Part shown: one piece after another, positions 19,666 through 29,024 of the stretch
How the letters are laid out: every line of letters starts with the position of its first letter
Position numbering within the stretch: position 1 is the first letter of the stretch
NCBI RefSeq assembly: GCF_020514095.1
Contig: NZ_VTKY01000005.1
Span: 97,721 to 161,720 of the forward strand
DNA length: 64,000 nt
Direction: 5' to 3'
Source of the DNA: Synechococcus sp. MU1643
Lineage (GTDB): Bacteria; Cyanobacteriota; Cyanobacteriia; PCC-6307; Cyanobiaceae
Notes under the pieces: model-generated
Seen by the model: only the letters and a program-made list of their open reading frames with translations
What the model was told of the DNA's origin: nothing
The model's database searches: none
Program-made: the position numbers and the translations under genes

Positions 19666-20796
19666 GTGACTCCGGAGCTGAATCCACGTCAGCGCGCCTG
19701 GGTGGAAGTTTCACCTGCAGCGATTCAGGCCAATGCCAGGGCTCTCTGCCAGCACCTCGGTCCTCGTACCCAACTGATGGCGGTGGTGAAGGCCGATGGT
19801 TATGGACACGGCGCCGAAACGGTGGCACGGGCTGCTCTGAAAGGGGGAGCCACCAGCCTTGGCGTGGCCACGCTGCAGGAGGGTCTTGAACTGAGGCGGG
19901 CCGGCCTGGAGGCACCGGTGCTGTTGCTGAGCAACCTCTGTGAACCAGACGACCTGCGCACCTGCCTGCACTGGCGGTTGATGCCCACCCTGAGCAGCCT
20001 CAAGGAGGCCCAGCTCTGCAATGAGCTCGCTGCCGACAGCGGTCGATGTTTCGACGTGCAGCTGAAGATCGACACCGGCATGGCACGGCTGGGCTGCTCC
20101 CTCAGCGACGGCTATCAGACCGCGACGGAGCTGCAAAATCTGGAACACCTCAATCTGGAAGGCATCTACAGCCATCTGGCCTGTGCTGATGAGCCAGACG
20201 ATGCCTTGACCAGCCTCCAGCAGGATCGTTTCGTGAGCATGCTCTCGGCCCTGCCCCAAGCGGGCACCAGCATCAACCGCCATCTGGCCAACTCCGCGGG
20301 GACCCTGCTCAACCGGGAACTGCACCACGACCTCGTGCGCGTTGGTCTAGCCCTATACGGCCATGCCCCCGCTGCCCATCTGAGCGATGTCATTCCCCTG
20401 CAACCCGCGCTGGCGGTTCGCGCCCGGGTCAGCCTGATCCGCGAGGTAGCCGCTGGCACAGGAGTCAGCTACGGCCACCGCTTCATCACCCAGCGCCCAA
20501 CTCGGCTAGCGGTGGTGGGCATCGGCTATGCCGATGGAGTTCTGCGGTCCCTCAGCGGGCACATTCACGCGCTGTATCGCAATCGCCAGCTGCCTCAGGT
20601 GGGAGCCATCACCATGGACCAGCTGATGCTGGATGCCACCGATGCAGCTGAGCTGGAGGAAGGCGACATCGTCACTCTGCTGGGCCAAGACGGCGATCTG
20701 GAGTTAAGCCCTCAGATTTGGAGCAACCACTGCGGTTCGATTCCCTGGGAGATCCTCTGTGGTTTCAAACGACGCCTACCCCGCGTTGAAGTCTGA
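19666..20796 (+). CDS. alr: Alanine racemase
   Basis: A 376-residue, PLP-dependent enzyme that makes D-alanine for peptidoglycan. The lysine for PLP is Lys42 in MAVVKADGYGHGA, and the second catalytic residue, tyrosine, lies in GVSYGHRF (about residue 270). It uses a GTG start at 19666, eleven residues before the conserved WVEVSPAAI. Length and the C-terminal GSIPWEILCGFKRRLPRV match the family. Confidence 0.96.
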   Translation: MTPELNPRQRAWVEVSPAAIQANARALCQHLGPRTQLMAVVKADGYGHGAETVARAALKGGATSLGVATLQEGLELRRAGLEAPVLLLSNLCEPDDLRTCLHWRLMPTLSSLKEAQLCNELAADSGRCFDVQLKIDTGMARLGCSLSDGYQTATELQNLEHLNLEGIYSHLACADEPDDALTSLQQDRFVSMLSALPQAGTSINRHLANSAGTLLNRELHHDLVRVGLALYGHAPAAHLSDVIPLQPALAVRARVSLIREVAAGTGVSYGHRFITQRPTRLAVVGIGYADGVLRSLSGHIHALYRNRQLPQVGAITMDQLMLDATDAAELEEGDIVTLLGQDGDLELSPQIWSNHCGSIPWEILCGFKRRLPRVEV

Positions 20797-20833
20797 CCAA
20801 CTGCCCAGCACTTGGTACTCTGGGTGCGCTGCT

Positions 20834-20922
20834 GGAGAGGTGGCTGAGTGGTTGAAAGCGGCTCCCTGCTAAGGAGTTACAGGAGGCAACTTCTGTCGAG
20901 GGTTCGAATCCCTCCCTCTCCG
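20834..20922 (+). tRNA. tRNA-Ser (GCT)
   Basis: Acceptor GGAGAGG pairs with CCTCTCC, followed by discriminator G. The anticodon arm is CTCC-CTGCTAA-GGAG with anticodon GCT, reading AGC and AGU. The long variable arm (ACAGGAGGCAACTTCTGT region) is typical of serine tRNA, and the T arm is GAGGG-TTCGAAT-CCCTC. CCA is not encoded. Confidence 0.97.
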
Positions 20923-20938
20923 TTCCAAGTTCATTGAC

Positions 20939-21853
20939 TCAATTCGCTGGCTGATCAGAGCTAGCTAACAGGTTGAGTTGCCGTGCCAGCTCCGGCAAAA
21001 GGGATTCGTCCCTGGCGCGATCAGGCCCCGTCGTGAAGACCACCAGCAAACTGGGTGGCTGCTGTTCGGAGGTCTGAAACCACGCTGCGTCGTGACGGGC
21101 CTGACTCATCCAGCCGGCTTTGCTCCAGAGGAGCGCGTCCTCAGGTAAGCCCCCACCGAGAAACCCATCAACCTGGTTTTCAGGATCGGCACGACGCTGC
21201 TGATGATCCAGCGAGCGCCGCAACAGACCCTGCAGTCGACGACAGGCCGGCGGTGAAACCGCAGCACCGGTCATCACCGCCTCCAGCATCCGGGCTGTCG
21301 CAGCGGTGGACAAGCCATTGCGGTTGCTGTTGTCAGCCCCGTAGAACAATTTCTCCCGGCCATAGGGACCATCACCCCAGGTCTTTTGGCAGCAATTCAC
21401 CCCCTCAAGTTCCGGCCAGTCCAAGGTCTGCAACCAGCCGTTGATCAAACGACGCTGCTGCGTCCAAAGCTCCCAGCGTTCGCCGTGAAGTGCAGGGCCA
21501 CTGGTGGTGCCTGTGAGTAGATCAACCACAAGCCCAGTCGCATCGTTGCTGGAGTCGGCGATCATGTCGCGCACCGCGCGCTGCAATTCGTCGTTTTCAG
21601 GGATCAGATCCCGTTGCAGCCACTGCTCAACGGCGACTGCATAGAACAGCTTCACCACGCTGGCCGGATAAAGGATCCGGTCTTGGTTCCAGGAAGCACC
21701 ACTGCCCTGACCAGCCTCCGGTGCAGCGTCGTCGTACCTCACCCAGGTGATCGCCAGGCTGTTGCGCAGCCCTGGGCGGCCGTCAGCATCGAGCCCATCG
21801 AGGGCCGCCTCAAGCCGAGCCGCCATTGCGGGATCGGGACGGTAGAACGCCAT
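20939..21853 (-). CDS. Class A beta-lactamase-fold serine hydrolase
   Basis: A 304-residue protein with motifs of penicillin-interacting serine enzymes: SVVK (SxxK, residues 65-68), SSND (residues 101-104, the SxN position) and SKAG (near residue 240, the KTG position). No signal peptide is evident at the N-terminus. Whether it hydrolyses beta-lactams, acts as a D,D-peptidase or is an esterase cannot be told from sequence alone. Its start is 17 nt from that of the divergent NlpC/P60 gene, and alr lies just upstream, suggesting a role in the cell wall. Confidence 0.75.
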   Translation of the reverse strand: MAFYRPDPAMAARLEAALDGLDADGRPGLRNSLAITWVRYDDAAPEAGQGSGASWNQDRILYPASVVKLFYAVAVEQWLQRDLIPENDELQRAVRDMIADSSNDATGLVVDLLTGTTSGPALHGERWELWTQQRRLINGWLQTLDWPELEGVNCCQKTWGDGPYGREKLFYGADNSNRNGLSTAATARMLEAVMTGAAVSPPACRRLQGLLRRSLDHQQRRADPENQVDGFLGGGLPEDALLWSKAGWMSQARHDAAWFQTSEQQPPSLLVVFTTGPDRARDESLLPELARQLNLLASSDQPAN

Positions 21854-21870
21854 AGCGATTCAATTGGGCC

Positions 21871-22599
21871 ATGGCGACGTTAGGCACCCTGCTGGCCCCA
21901 GACCTGATTGAGACAGGCTCCTGTTGGCAGCTGTGCACTGACGTCAATGGCTACTCGAGATCCGACGGCGAGAGCCTGACCACCCAGGCCTGTTCTGGAC
22001 GCCGCTTTCGCATCCTGGAGAGGCAGCGCAGGAGGATCGCTGTTCAGCTGCTTGAGGATGGTTACCGCTGCTGGCTCGCACTCGAGTCGGTTCTGGGACG
22101 AGCTGAGCAATGTGCACCCTGGCGACCGTCGCCGCTGAACGTGGCGGACATTGAACGACGTCTACCCGGCGTGCTCGCCTGGAGCGAAACCGCCCAGAAA
22201 CGTCCCAACGTCTATCTTTGGGGCGGAACCACTGAACCGGACATGGATTGTTCCGGTCTGATGCAAATGGCCTTTGCCAGCCAGGGAATTTGGATTCCGC
22301 GAGATGCCTATCAGCAGGAGCGATTCTGCCAACCAATTGCCGCTCTCCCCAACGATCACAGCCTGCTGCTCCCAGGAGATCTACTGTTTTTTGGCACACG
22401 CCGGCGTTGCACCCATGTGGGGCTCCATCTCGGCGATGGCCGCTACCGCCATAGCTCAGGCCAGGACCATGGGCGCAATGGAATCGGCATCGACAACCTC
22501 CACAGCAGCGATCAACACCCGGTGGCTTGCCACTACAGGGCTGAATTCCGCGGCGCAGGCCGTGTGGTGCGATGCCATGACGGATCGCATCTCTCCTGA
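21871..22599 (+). CDS. NlpC/P60-family cysteine peptidase with SH3-like N-terminus
   Basis: A 242-residue protein. The C-terminal half carries the NlpC/P60 triad: Cys127 in DMDCSGLMQ, His182 in CTHVGLHLGDG and a third polar residue, probably His195. Such enzymes cleave gamma-D-glutamyl-diamino acid bonds in cell-wall peptides. The N-terminal part (about residues 12-75) resembles the bacterial SH3 domains found in related cyanobacterial enzymes, although this is a weaker call. No signal peptide is seen. It is divergent from the beta-lactamase-fold gene. Confidence 0.85.
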   Translation: MATLGTLLAPDLIETGSCWQLCTDVNGYSRSDGESLTTQACSGRRFRILERQRRRIAVQLLEDGYRCWLALESVLGRAEQCAPWRPSPLNVADIERRLPGVLAWSETAQKRPNVYLWGGTTEPDMDCSGLMQMAFASQGIWIPRDAYQQERFCQPIAALPNDHSLLLPGDLLFFGTRRRCTHVGLHLGDGRYRHSSGQDHGRNGIGIDNLHSSDQHPVACHYRAEFRGAGRVVRCHDGSHLS

Positions 22600-22659
22600 C
22601 GTTGTCAGCCTGATCAACCGGGCCCCTGCTTAAGTTGACCAACTAGCAGCGCGACAGGC

Positions 22660-23622
22660 ATGAGTGCACCCCTGAATCTCTCGGTGGTGGTGCCGCTGTA
22701 CAACGAAGAGGAAAGCCTGCCCCATCTGGTTGAGCAGCTCCTTTCAGCACTGCGTCCAACCGACGAGACGTTTGAGCTGGTCCTGGTCGACGACGGATCC
22801 AGCGACCGTACCGCCAAAGTGCTGGCCGAGGTCAGCGCAGAGGTGCCCGAAGTGGTGGCTGTGCTGCTGCGCAAGAACTATGGCCAGACCGCAGCCATGG
22901 CGGCTGGTTTTGATGTGGCTGGCGGAGAGGTCATCGTCAGCCTGGATGGGGATCTTCAGAACGATCCAGCCGACATCCCCATGCTGCTGGTCAAATTGAG
23001 GGAGGGGTATGACCTCGTGAGTGGCTGGCGCCATCAGCGCCAGGACGCCGCCCTCCAGCGCAAACTTCCCTCCCGGATCGCCAACCGCTTGATCGGCCGG
23101 GTGACCGGGGTGCGGCTGCATGACTACGGCTGCTCCCTCAAGGCCTATCGACGGGAGGTGCTGGCAGACATGCGGCTCTATGGAGAGCTGCATCGCTTTC
23201 TTCCCGCCCTGGCCTTCATCGAAGGCGCACGGATCACCGAAGTGAAGGTGAACCACCGAGCGCGTCAGTTCGGCAGCAGCAAATACGGGATCGATCGCAC
23301 CTTCCGTGTGCTGATGGATCTGCTCACCGTCTGGTTCATGAAGCGTTTTCTGACTCGACCGATGTACGTTTTCGGCTTCGGGGGACTGCTGGCAATCACC
23401 GCCAGCCTTGTCACCAGCACCTATCTCTTCGTGATTAAGGTGATGGGAGGCGACATTGCCAATCGCCCACTGCTCACCCTCGCGGTGGTGCTTGGTTTGG
23501 CGGGGATTCAACTGTTCTGCTTCGGGCTTCTCGGCGAACTGCTGATCCGCACCTACCACGAAAGCCAGGATCGACCGATTTATCGCATCCGAGAAACGTT
23601 GCGGGGAGCCCGAGCCGGCTGA
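22660..23622 (+). CDS. Family 2 glycosyltransferase, DPM1/GtrB-like, with membrane anchor
   Basis: A 320-residue GT2 enzyme beginning MSAPLNLSVVVPLYNEEESL, with the nucleotide-sugar DDGS motif (about residue 42) and VSLDGDLQNDP (about residue 97). Two hydrophobic segments near residues 232-255 and 268-290 give the layout of polyprenyl-phosphate glycosyltransferases such as GtrB. The likely product is a lipid-linked sugar for envelope polysaccharide; the sugar is unknown. Its end overlaps the convergent HEAT-repeat gene by 43 nt. Confidence 0.88.
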   Translation: MSAPLNLSVVVPLYNEEESLPHLVEQLLSALRPTDETFELVLVDDGSSDRTAKVLAEVSAEVPEVVAVLLRKNYGQTAAMAAGFDVAGGEVIVSLDGDLQNDPADIPMLLVKLREGYDLVSGWRHQRQDAALQRKLPSRIANRLIGRVTGVRLHDYGCSLKAYRREVLADMRLYGELHRFLPALAFIEGARITEVKVNHRARQFGSSKYGIDRTFRVLMDLLTVWFMKRFLTRPMYVFGFGGLLAITASLVTSTYLFVIKVMGGDIANRPLLTLAVVLGLAGIQLFCFGLLGELLIRTYHESQDRPIYRIRETLRGARAG

Positions 23623-24047
23623 GTGGTCTGGGCAGCGGCTGGCGCACCACGGAACGGTGCGATCGCGGCGGCTGCTTCTTCCACCACACGCGCATCGCTG
23701 TCCCGCAATGCTTGGCGCAGCAGGGGTAAAGCCGAGCGGTGCCCCCATCGGGCGGCCAAACGAACGGCGCGTAAACGCTCCTCGGGGCCAGCCTCCATGT
23801 CGGCCTTGAGGCGACGCTCCAGGTCAAGACGCTCGAGGGGAGTGCTCGGTGACATCCAGGAAACCAAGGAAGCATCGGCGGATTCCCCATCAGCGGCAGC
23901 CTCAATCACCAGTTCCAGCTGGGCACGGTTGATCTGTGCGACACGGCTGGCATCCGTGCTGGAGAGCATCGGCTTCACCGGCTTCCTGCGCAACCAGAGC
24001 ACCACCGTGAGCAGCACGACGGCACCAGGGAGGAGAACGTTCTGCAT
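23580..24047 (-). CDS. Small HEAT-repeat membrane protein
   Basis: A 155-residue protein with one N-terminal membrane segment (about residues 4-19, followed by RRKPVK) and a C-terminal part with HEAT-like helices, for example RLRAVRLAARWGHRSALPLL followed by RDSDARVVEEAAAAIAPF. Such repeats mediate protein contacts; in cyanobacteria related repeats occur in phycobilin lyases, but this protein is too short for one and has no other lyase signature. The function is not known. It lies divergent from psaI and overlaps the glycosyltransferase gene. Confidence 0.7.
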   Translation of the reverse strand: MQNVLLPGAVVLLTVVLWLRRKPVKPMLSSTDASRVAQINRAQLELVIEAAADGESADASLVSWMSPSTPLERLDLERRLKADMEAGPEERLRAVRLAARWGHRSALPLLRQALRDSDARVVEEAAAAIAPFRGAPAAAQTTQPARAPRNVSRMR

Positions 24048-24137
24048 GCGGATTGAACTTTTATGTCGCCGTCGGGGCCTAAAGCAGGCCTTCAGAACGG
24101 ACCTACTTACAGTAGCTGCGAAGCTTTTGGCCTCGAC

Positions 24138-24254
24138 ATGACTGGAGATTTCGCTGCTGCCTGGCTGCCTGCGATTTTCGTGCCCATCACAGGAATCGTG
24201 TTCCCTGCAGTGTTCATCGTCCTTGTTGGTCGAGTGATCACCGCGGCCGAGTGA
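24138..24254 (+). CDS. psaI: Photosystem I reaction centre subunit VIII
   Basis: A 38-residue protein, MTGDFAAAWLPAIFVPITGI at the start, with a single membrane helix and the ending ITAAE. It matches PsaI, which anchors PsaL at the trimer interface of photosystem I. psaL follows 43 nt downstream, and psaI-psaL is a known cyanobacterial pair. It is below the length of many gene-finder cut-offs, but sequence, length and context agree. Confidence 0.93.
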   Translation: MTGDFAAAWLPAIFVPITGIVFPAVFIVLVGRVITAAE

Positions 24255-24297
24255 CCGCGACCTGCGGACCGTTTCAACCCCTCAGCACTCGTAATTC

Positions 24298-24789
24298 ATG
24301 ACCGTCACTCCTGCTGCTGATCCCTGCGTCGGCAACCTGGCGACACCCGTCAACAGCGGCTATTTCATCAAGGGTCTGATCAACAACCTGCCCCTGTACC
24401 GCCCCGGGATTTCCCCGAACTTCCGTGGTCTGGAAACCGGTGCAGCCTTCGGTTATCTGCTCTACGGCCCCTTCACCATCTGCGGCCCCCTGCGTGCCAC
24501 GGAGTACCAGCAAACCGCTGGACTGCTGGCTGCCATTGGCGCCGTGCACATCCTCAGCCTGCTGTTCCTCCTCTACAACCAGCCCGGCAAGCAACCCAAC
24601 ATCCCCCCTGCAGATGTGACGGTTGAGAATCCCCCCGCCGACCTCTTCACCCGCACCGGTTGGTCTGACTTCACCAGTGGATTCTGGCTGGGTGGTTGCG
24701 GCGGTGCCGTTTTCGCCTGGTTCCTCTGTAACACCGTTCACGTTCAGGAGCTGTTCAAGATCGCTGCTGGTGTCTGGAGCGTCGGCTGA
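24298..24789 (+). CDS. psaL: Photosystem I reaction centre subunit XI
   Basis: A 163-residue PsaL with two to three membrane segments (around residues 78-98 and 125-150), the motif [16 protein letters not shown] and a chlorophyll-binding N-terminal region. PsaL forms the trimerisation domain of photosystem I in the thylakoid membrane. It is co-transcribed with psaI and ends at a strong intrinsic terminator. Confidence 0.97.
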   Translation: MTVTPAADPCVGNLATPVNSGYFIKGLINNLPLYRPGISPNFRGLETGAAFGYLLYGPFTICGPLRATEYQQTAGLLAAIGAVHILSLLFLLYNQPGKQPNIPPADVTVENPPADLFTRTGWSDFTSGFWLGGCGGAVFAWFLCNTVHVQELFKIAAGVWSVG

Positions 24790-24825
24790 AGCCATTCACC
24801 GAAACCTCTAAACCAAAATCACTAA

Positions 24826-24864
24826 CCCCCCGGTTGCCTGGGATCAGGCAACCGGGGGGTTTTT
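24826..24864 (+). terminator. Intrinsic terminator of psaI-psaL
   Basis: A perfect 15-bp stem, CCCCCCGGTTGCCTG (24826-24840) with CAGGCAACCGGGGGG (24845-24859), 4-nt loop GGAT, followed by TTTTT. It is located 37 nt after the psaL stop and ahead of the RND gene. Confidence 0.95.
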
Positions 24865-24898
24865 CCTGGCAGGATTCATTCACATTTGAGACGTCCCG

Positions 24899-27800
24899 GT
24901 GCGGTCGATCTCCCAGCCGTTTCTTAGGCGGCCGATTCTTACGGTCGTCTGCAGCCTGCTGATCCTTTTGGCGGGGTGCACGGCGCTATTCGGCCTGGGG
25001 CTGGAGGATCTACCGCCCCTCGCTCCCACCCGCGTGAGTGTGAGCGCCAACTTCCCGGCGGCTTCACCGGAAGTGGTGGAGCAAAGCGTGACCAGGGTTT
25101 TGGAACAACAGCTGAATGGCCTTGAAGGGGTCGAAAGCATCAGCTCAACAAGCAGACAGGGCGGAGCAAGCATCTCGTTGCGCTTCAACGCGGGTGATCC
25201 CGAGCTGAATGCGATCAAGGTGCAGAACAAAGTGAACCTGGCCAGCCGCAGGCTGCCTCAGGCCGTGACGCGCCAGGGGCTCCAAGTGCGGCGCTCCTCG
25301 GAAGACCTATTGATGATCTTGGGGTTCAGCCACCCACCGGATCAATACGTCCCCACCTTTCTCACGGGCTGGCTGGACCAGACCCTGCGGGACGCACTGC
25401 TCACCACACCAGGCATCGGCGATGTGCAGGTGTTCGGCAGCAGTGAACTCTCCTTTCGCCTTTGGTTGGATCCTCAACGCCTCGAACAGAACAACCTCAC
25501 CCTTGGCGACGTCAGCCGTGCCCTGGCCGAACAAAACGTTTTGGCTGCCGTTGGCAGCATCGGGGCTGCCCCAGTTCCATCGGGCCAATTGCTGAACCTT
25601 CCGGTGGAGGCGGAAGGGCGACTCCGCAGCCAATCGGATTTCGAGAATCTCGTGTTGCGCCGGCTGGAGAACGGCGGGCTGCTGCGCCTGAAGGATGTGG
25701 GACGGGTTGCACTCGGACAGCGCAATTACGGACGCGAGGCCATGAATTTGGCCGGCGAACGTTCAGTGGCCGTGGGTGTCTACCAGCGCGATGGGGCCAA
25801 TGCCCTGGAGGTGAGCAGAACGATTAAGCGCAAGTTGCAGCAGTTGGAAGCGAGCTTCCCCCCGGACATCGAGCTATCCGTGATCGTGGATGTGGCCGAC
25901 ACAGTTCAGGCCAACCTTGATCGCACCTTCAACACCCTGCGCGATGCCGTGCTGCTGGTGCTGCTGGTGCTGGTGCTGTTTCTGGGCAGATGGCGTCTGG
26001 CCCTGATCCCTGGCCTTGCCGTGCCGGTGGCGCTGGTTGGAAGCCTCAGCCTGGTGAAACTGAGCGGTTCCAATCTCAACAGCCTGATCCTGTTTGGGCT
26101 GGTGCTGGCCACCGGGATCGTTGTGGATGACGCCATCGTCGTAAGCGAAGACATCGCCGGACGCATCGAACGGGGCACACCCCCCGAACAGGCGGCCGAA
26201 GACGCCATGGCTGAGCTGGCGACCGCCGTTGTGGCCACCTCATTGGTGCTGGCAGCCGTGTTCCTGCCCGTTCTGCTCATTCCTGGATCGATCGGACGCC
26301 TCTATCAACCGATCGCCCTAGCCATCAGCGGAGCGATTCTGTTCTCCACCTTGAATGCGCTCAGCTTCACCCCAATGGCCTGCGCCCGGGTGCTGGGCCC
26401 AGGTGGCGGCCATCTTCCTGGGGCGATCGGCAAGCTCAGCCGCTGGCTTCGGCAGGGAATGCAAACCCTGGAAGGACAATACGCGAAACATCTCGAGCAC
26501 TGGCTGCAGCGCAAGCGACTCATCGCCTTTCTGCTGCTGAGCGGTCTGGTCTTTACCGCCTCCGGATTGGCGGTGATGCCGACAGCGTTCATCCCCGATG
26601 ACGACCAAGGCCAAATTCGCGGCTACTTCACCCTTCCCGATGGCGCCAGCCTCGAGCGCAGCGTGGCAGTGATGGACGACATCCGACGCGTCGTCAGCGA
26701 AGAGCCGCTGGTGCGCACTGGAAACTTTTATGCCGGCAGCTCCTTCGGACAGAGCGGAGAAGACCGTGGATCGTTTTACCTGCGCCTTCAGCCACTCAAG
26801 GATCGACCTGGCAAAGAGCAGAGCAGCACCGCCATCAAACGCCGTCTCAGCCGAGAGGTTCAACAACGGGTTGGTGATGCCAGAGTCGTGCTGATCACCC
26901 CTCCAGCCGTGCGGGGCTTCAGCAGTGAATCAGGACTCTCGCTGGAACTGCTTGACCGCAGCGGAGGGCAACTCAGCCTGGAGCAATTCGGCCAAGTCGC
27001 CCAGGACTTCATCCAGACGGCCAAGGCGACAGACCGATTTGAACGGGTGAGCACCCGCTTTGATGCCAGTTTTCCCCGCTGGCGGCTTGAGCTCGACCGC
27101 GACCAACTGGCTGGCCTCAACCTCGACTACGGCGCAACGCTGCGAGAAATCGGCACTGCCTTCGGCGGCCGCTACATCGATGACACCTACGACGACGGTC
27201 GAATCCGCTCGATTGTTCTGCAGCTGGATGGCAGCGAGCGACGTCGGCCGGAAGATCTCACGGGTCTGATGGTGCGCAACCGCAGCGGTGAGCTGATGTC
27301 GGTCGCAAGCGTGGCCAGCCTGACCCGCGAGGAAGGCGTCAACAACATTCGTCATTTCGGGCTCAACCGGGCAATTCGGATCACCGCCATCCCCGCGCCA
27401 ACGGTCAGCAGCGGTGAAGCCATCGAAGCGCTGAACCAGGCCGGTGATCGCATCGGAGGCAGCAACATCGGCCTGGCCTTCACGGGCCTGGCGTTGGAAG
27501 AACAACGGGCTGGGCAGGTGACCTGGGTGCTGTTCGCTCTCGGCGTGACGGTGGTCTATCTGCTGCTGGCCGCTCTCTACGAGAGTTTCGTTGACCCGTT
27601 GATCATCCTGCTCACCGTGCCGATGGCCCTGCTCGGAGCTCTGATCGGCTTGAAATTGCGGGGTCTCCCACTGGATGTTTACGGCCAGATGGGACTTCTG
27701 GTGCTGGTGAGCCTGGCGGCCAAGAATGGAATTTTGATCGTGGAATTCGCCAACCAGCGGATTGCGGCGGGCCTGGCCCTGCGCGAAGCCGTTGTGGACG

Positions 27801-28015
27801 CGGCCGTGAACCGGATGCGCCCGATCCTGCTGACAGCGGTCACATCCTTGGCGGGTTTCCTGCCCCTTCTGTTCGCCAAGGGCACGGGAGCCGCTAGCAG
27901 AACCAGCATTGGCACCGTGGTGTTCAGCGGACTGTTAGTGGCCTCGTTTCTGTCCCTGTTTGCCGTCCCTGCCGTTTATCTGATGCTGAAACGCAATCGA
28001 ATGCCCACCGCGTAG
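24899..28015 (+). CDS. RND-family efflux transporter, HAE1/AcrB-like
   Basis: A 1038-residue inner-membrane transporter with twelve predicted helices, two large periplasmic loops and the proton-relay residues typical of the family: GIVVDDAIVVSEDI in helix 4 (two aspartates) and AAKNGILIVEFANQ in helix 10 (lysine). It starts at a GTG, giving RRPILTVVCSLLILL as the first helix. RND pumps normally work with a membrane fusion protein and an outer-membrane channel, but no such genes are adjacent, so the partner must be elsewhere. Substrate unknown. Confidence 0.92.
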   Translation: MRSISQPFLRRPILTVVCSLLILLAGCTALFGLGLEDLPPLAPTRVSVSANFPAASPEVVEQSVTRVLEQQLNGLEGVESISSTSRQGGASISLRFNAGDPELNAIKVQNKVNLASRRLPQAVTRQGLQVRRSSEDLLMILGFSHPPDQYVPTFLTGWLDQTLRDALLTTPGIGDVQVFGSSELSFRLWLDPQRLEQNNLTLGDVSRALAEQNVLAAVGSIGAAPVPSGQLLNLPVEAEGRLRSQSDFENLVLRRLENGGLLRLKDVGRVALGQRNYGREAMNLAGERSVAVGVYQRDGANALEVSRTIKRKLQQLEASFPPDIELSVIVDVADTVQANLDRTFNTLRDAVLLVLLVLVLFLGRWRLALIPGLAVPVALVGSLSLVKLSGSNLNSLILFGLVLATGIVVDDAIVVSEDIAGRIERGTPPEQAAEDAMAELATAVVATSLVLAAVFLPVLLIPGSIGRLYQPIALAISGAILFSTLNALSFTPMACARVLGPGGGHLPGAIGKLSRWLRQGMQTLEGQYAKHLEHWLQRKRLIAFLLLSGLVFTASGLAVMPTAFIPDDDQGQIRGYFTLPDGASLERSVAVMDDIRRVVSEEPLVRTGNFYAGSSFGQSGEDRGSFYLRLQPLKDRPGKEQSSTAIKRRLSREVQQRVGDARVVLITPPAVRGFSSESGLSLELLDRSGGQLSLEQFGQVAQDFIQTAKATDRFERVSTRFDASFPRWRLELDRDQLAGLNLDYGATLREIGTAFGGRYIDDTYDDGRIRSIVLQLDGSERRRPEDLTGLMVRNRSGELMSVASVASLTREEGVNNIRHFGLNRAIRITAIPAPTVSSGEAIEALNQAGDRIGGSNIGLAFTGLALEEQRAGQVTWVLFALGVTVVYLLLAALYESFVDPLIILLTVPMALLGALIGLKLRGLPLDVYGQMGLLVLVSLAAKNGILIVEFANQRIAAGLALREAVVDAAVNRMRPILLTAVTSLAGFLPLLFAKGTGAASRTSIGTVVFSGLLVASFLSLFAVPAVYLMLKRNRMPTA

Positions 28016-28032
28016 GGTGCCATCTCGATTCA

Positions 28033-29013
28033 ATGGTTCTGCTGCTGGAGGGAACGATGACCATCACCCCACGAGCGAGGACGGCAACCAGTTCCCAGGC
28101 ACAGTTCTTCGACTACGCCTCAGCGGCCAATCCTCTGCAGCAGGAGCTGATCAGCACGATCCCCTACCGCAGCTTTTCGGCCAATTTTTTTGATGAAGCC
28201 GGAACAGCCCTGCAACCTCTTGATTTGAGTGCCGACTTGCACTGCGAAGGCCCGGCCACGGGTCCATCGCTCTGCGGCAACTTCATTCGGCTGGATCAGG
28301 GGTCCCTGCACACCCGTGCGGATGCGACCAGTCAGCTGTTTTTCGTAGCCCGAGGCCATGGGCAAACCGAAGCCTGTGGCCAGGTTTTTCATTGGAGTGA
28401 AGGCGATACATTCGTGCTTCCGGCTGGCGGTGAAGCCATCCACAGCAGCGAGGCCTGCGCAGGTCTCTACTGGGTGCACGATGCCCCCCTGCTTCGTTAT
28501 CTGGGTGTGAGCACCGTGAAACCGGTGTTCGAACCATGCTTCTACAGCCATCAGGATGCTCGCGCGCAGCTGGATGCCATCGCCAGCAATCCGCGCGGAG
28601 CCAACGCCAACCGCGTGAGTGTGCTGTTGGGAAACAACGCGTTCCCTCAGACGCGCACCGTCACCCACACCCTCTGGGCCATGTTGGGCATTCTTCCCGC
28701 AGGCCAGATGCAGCGCCCCCACCGACACCAGTCGATCGCCCTTGATTTTGCTGTGGCTTGCCAACCCGGTTGCTACACGTTGATCGGCACCGAGCTGGAC
28801 GAGAACGGGATGATCCGCAATGGGCACCGAGAAGTCTGGGTAGCCGGCGCAGCCTTCGTGACCCCACCGGGCTACTGGCACTCCCACCACAACGAATCCG
28901 GCGCCGACGCCTACGTGCTGCCCATTCAGGATGCCGGCCTACACACCTACCTGCGCACGCTCGACATTACTTTCAGCAAAAGAGGCCGAGCTGACTTGAG
29001 CAACACCCCATAG
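28033..29013 (+). CDS. Bicupin protein
   Basis: A 326-residue protein with two cupin-like halves. The first, around residues 85-145, has GHGQTEACGQVFHWSEGDTF; the second, around residues 210-300, has GQMQRPHRHQSIALDFAV with two histidines and GAAFVTPPGYWHSHHNES. The arrangement resembles gentisate 1,2-dioxygenase-type bicupins, with metal-binding histidines in the second half, but no substrate can be assigned. An alternative ATG lies at 28057 (MTITPRARTA). It starts 17 nt after the RND gene, so the two may be co-transcribed. Confidence 0.75.
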   Translation: MVLLLEGTMTITPRARTATSSQAQFFDYASAANPLQQELISTIPYRSFSANFFDEAGTALQPLDLSADLHCEGPATGPSLCGNFIRLDQGSLHTRADATSQLFFVARGHGQTEACGQVFHWSEGDTFVLPAGGEAIHSSEACAGLYWVHDAPLLRYLGVSTVKPVFEPCFYSHQDARAQLDAIASNPRGANANRVSVLLGNNAFPQTRTVTHTLWAMLGILPAGQMQRPHRHQSIALDFAVACQPGCYTLIGTELDENGMIRNGHREVWVAGAAFVTPPGYWHSHHNESGADAYVLPIQDAGLHTYLRTLDITFSKRGRADLSNTP

Positions 29014-29024
29014 CCAGTACAGCC

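Noticed and set aside
20939..22599. Beta-lactam resistance determinant
   Set aside because: Motifs fit the fold, but no signal peptide and no mobile context; calling resistance would go beyond the evidence.
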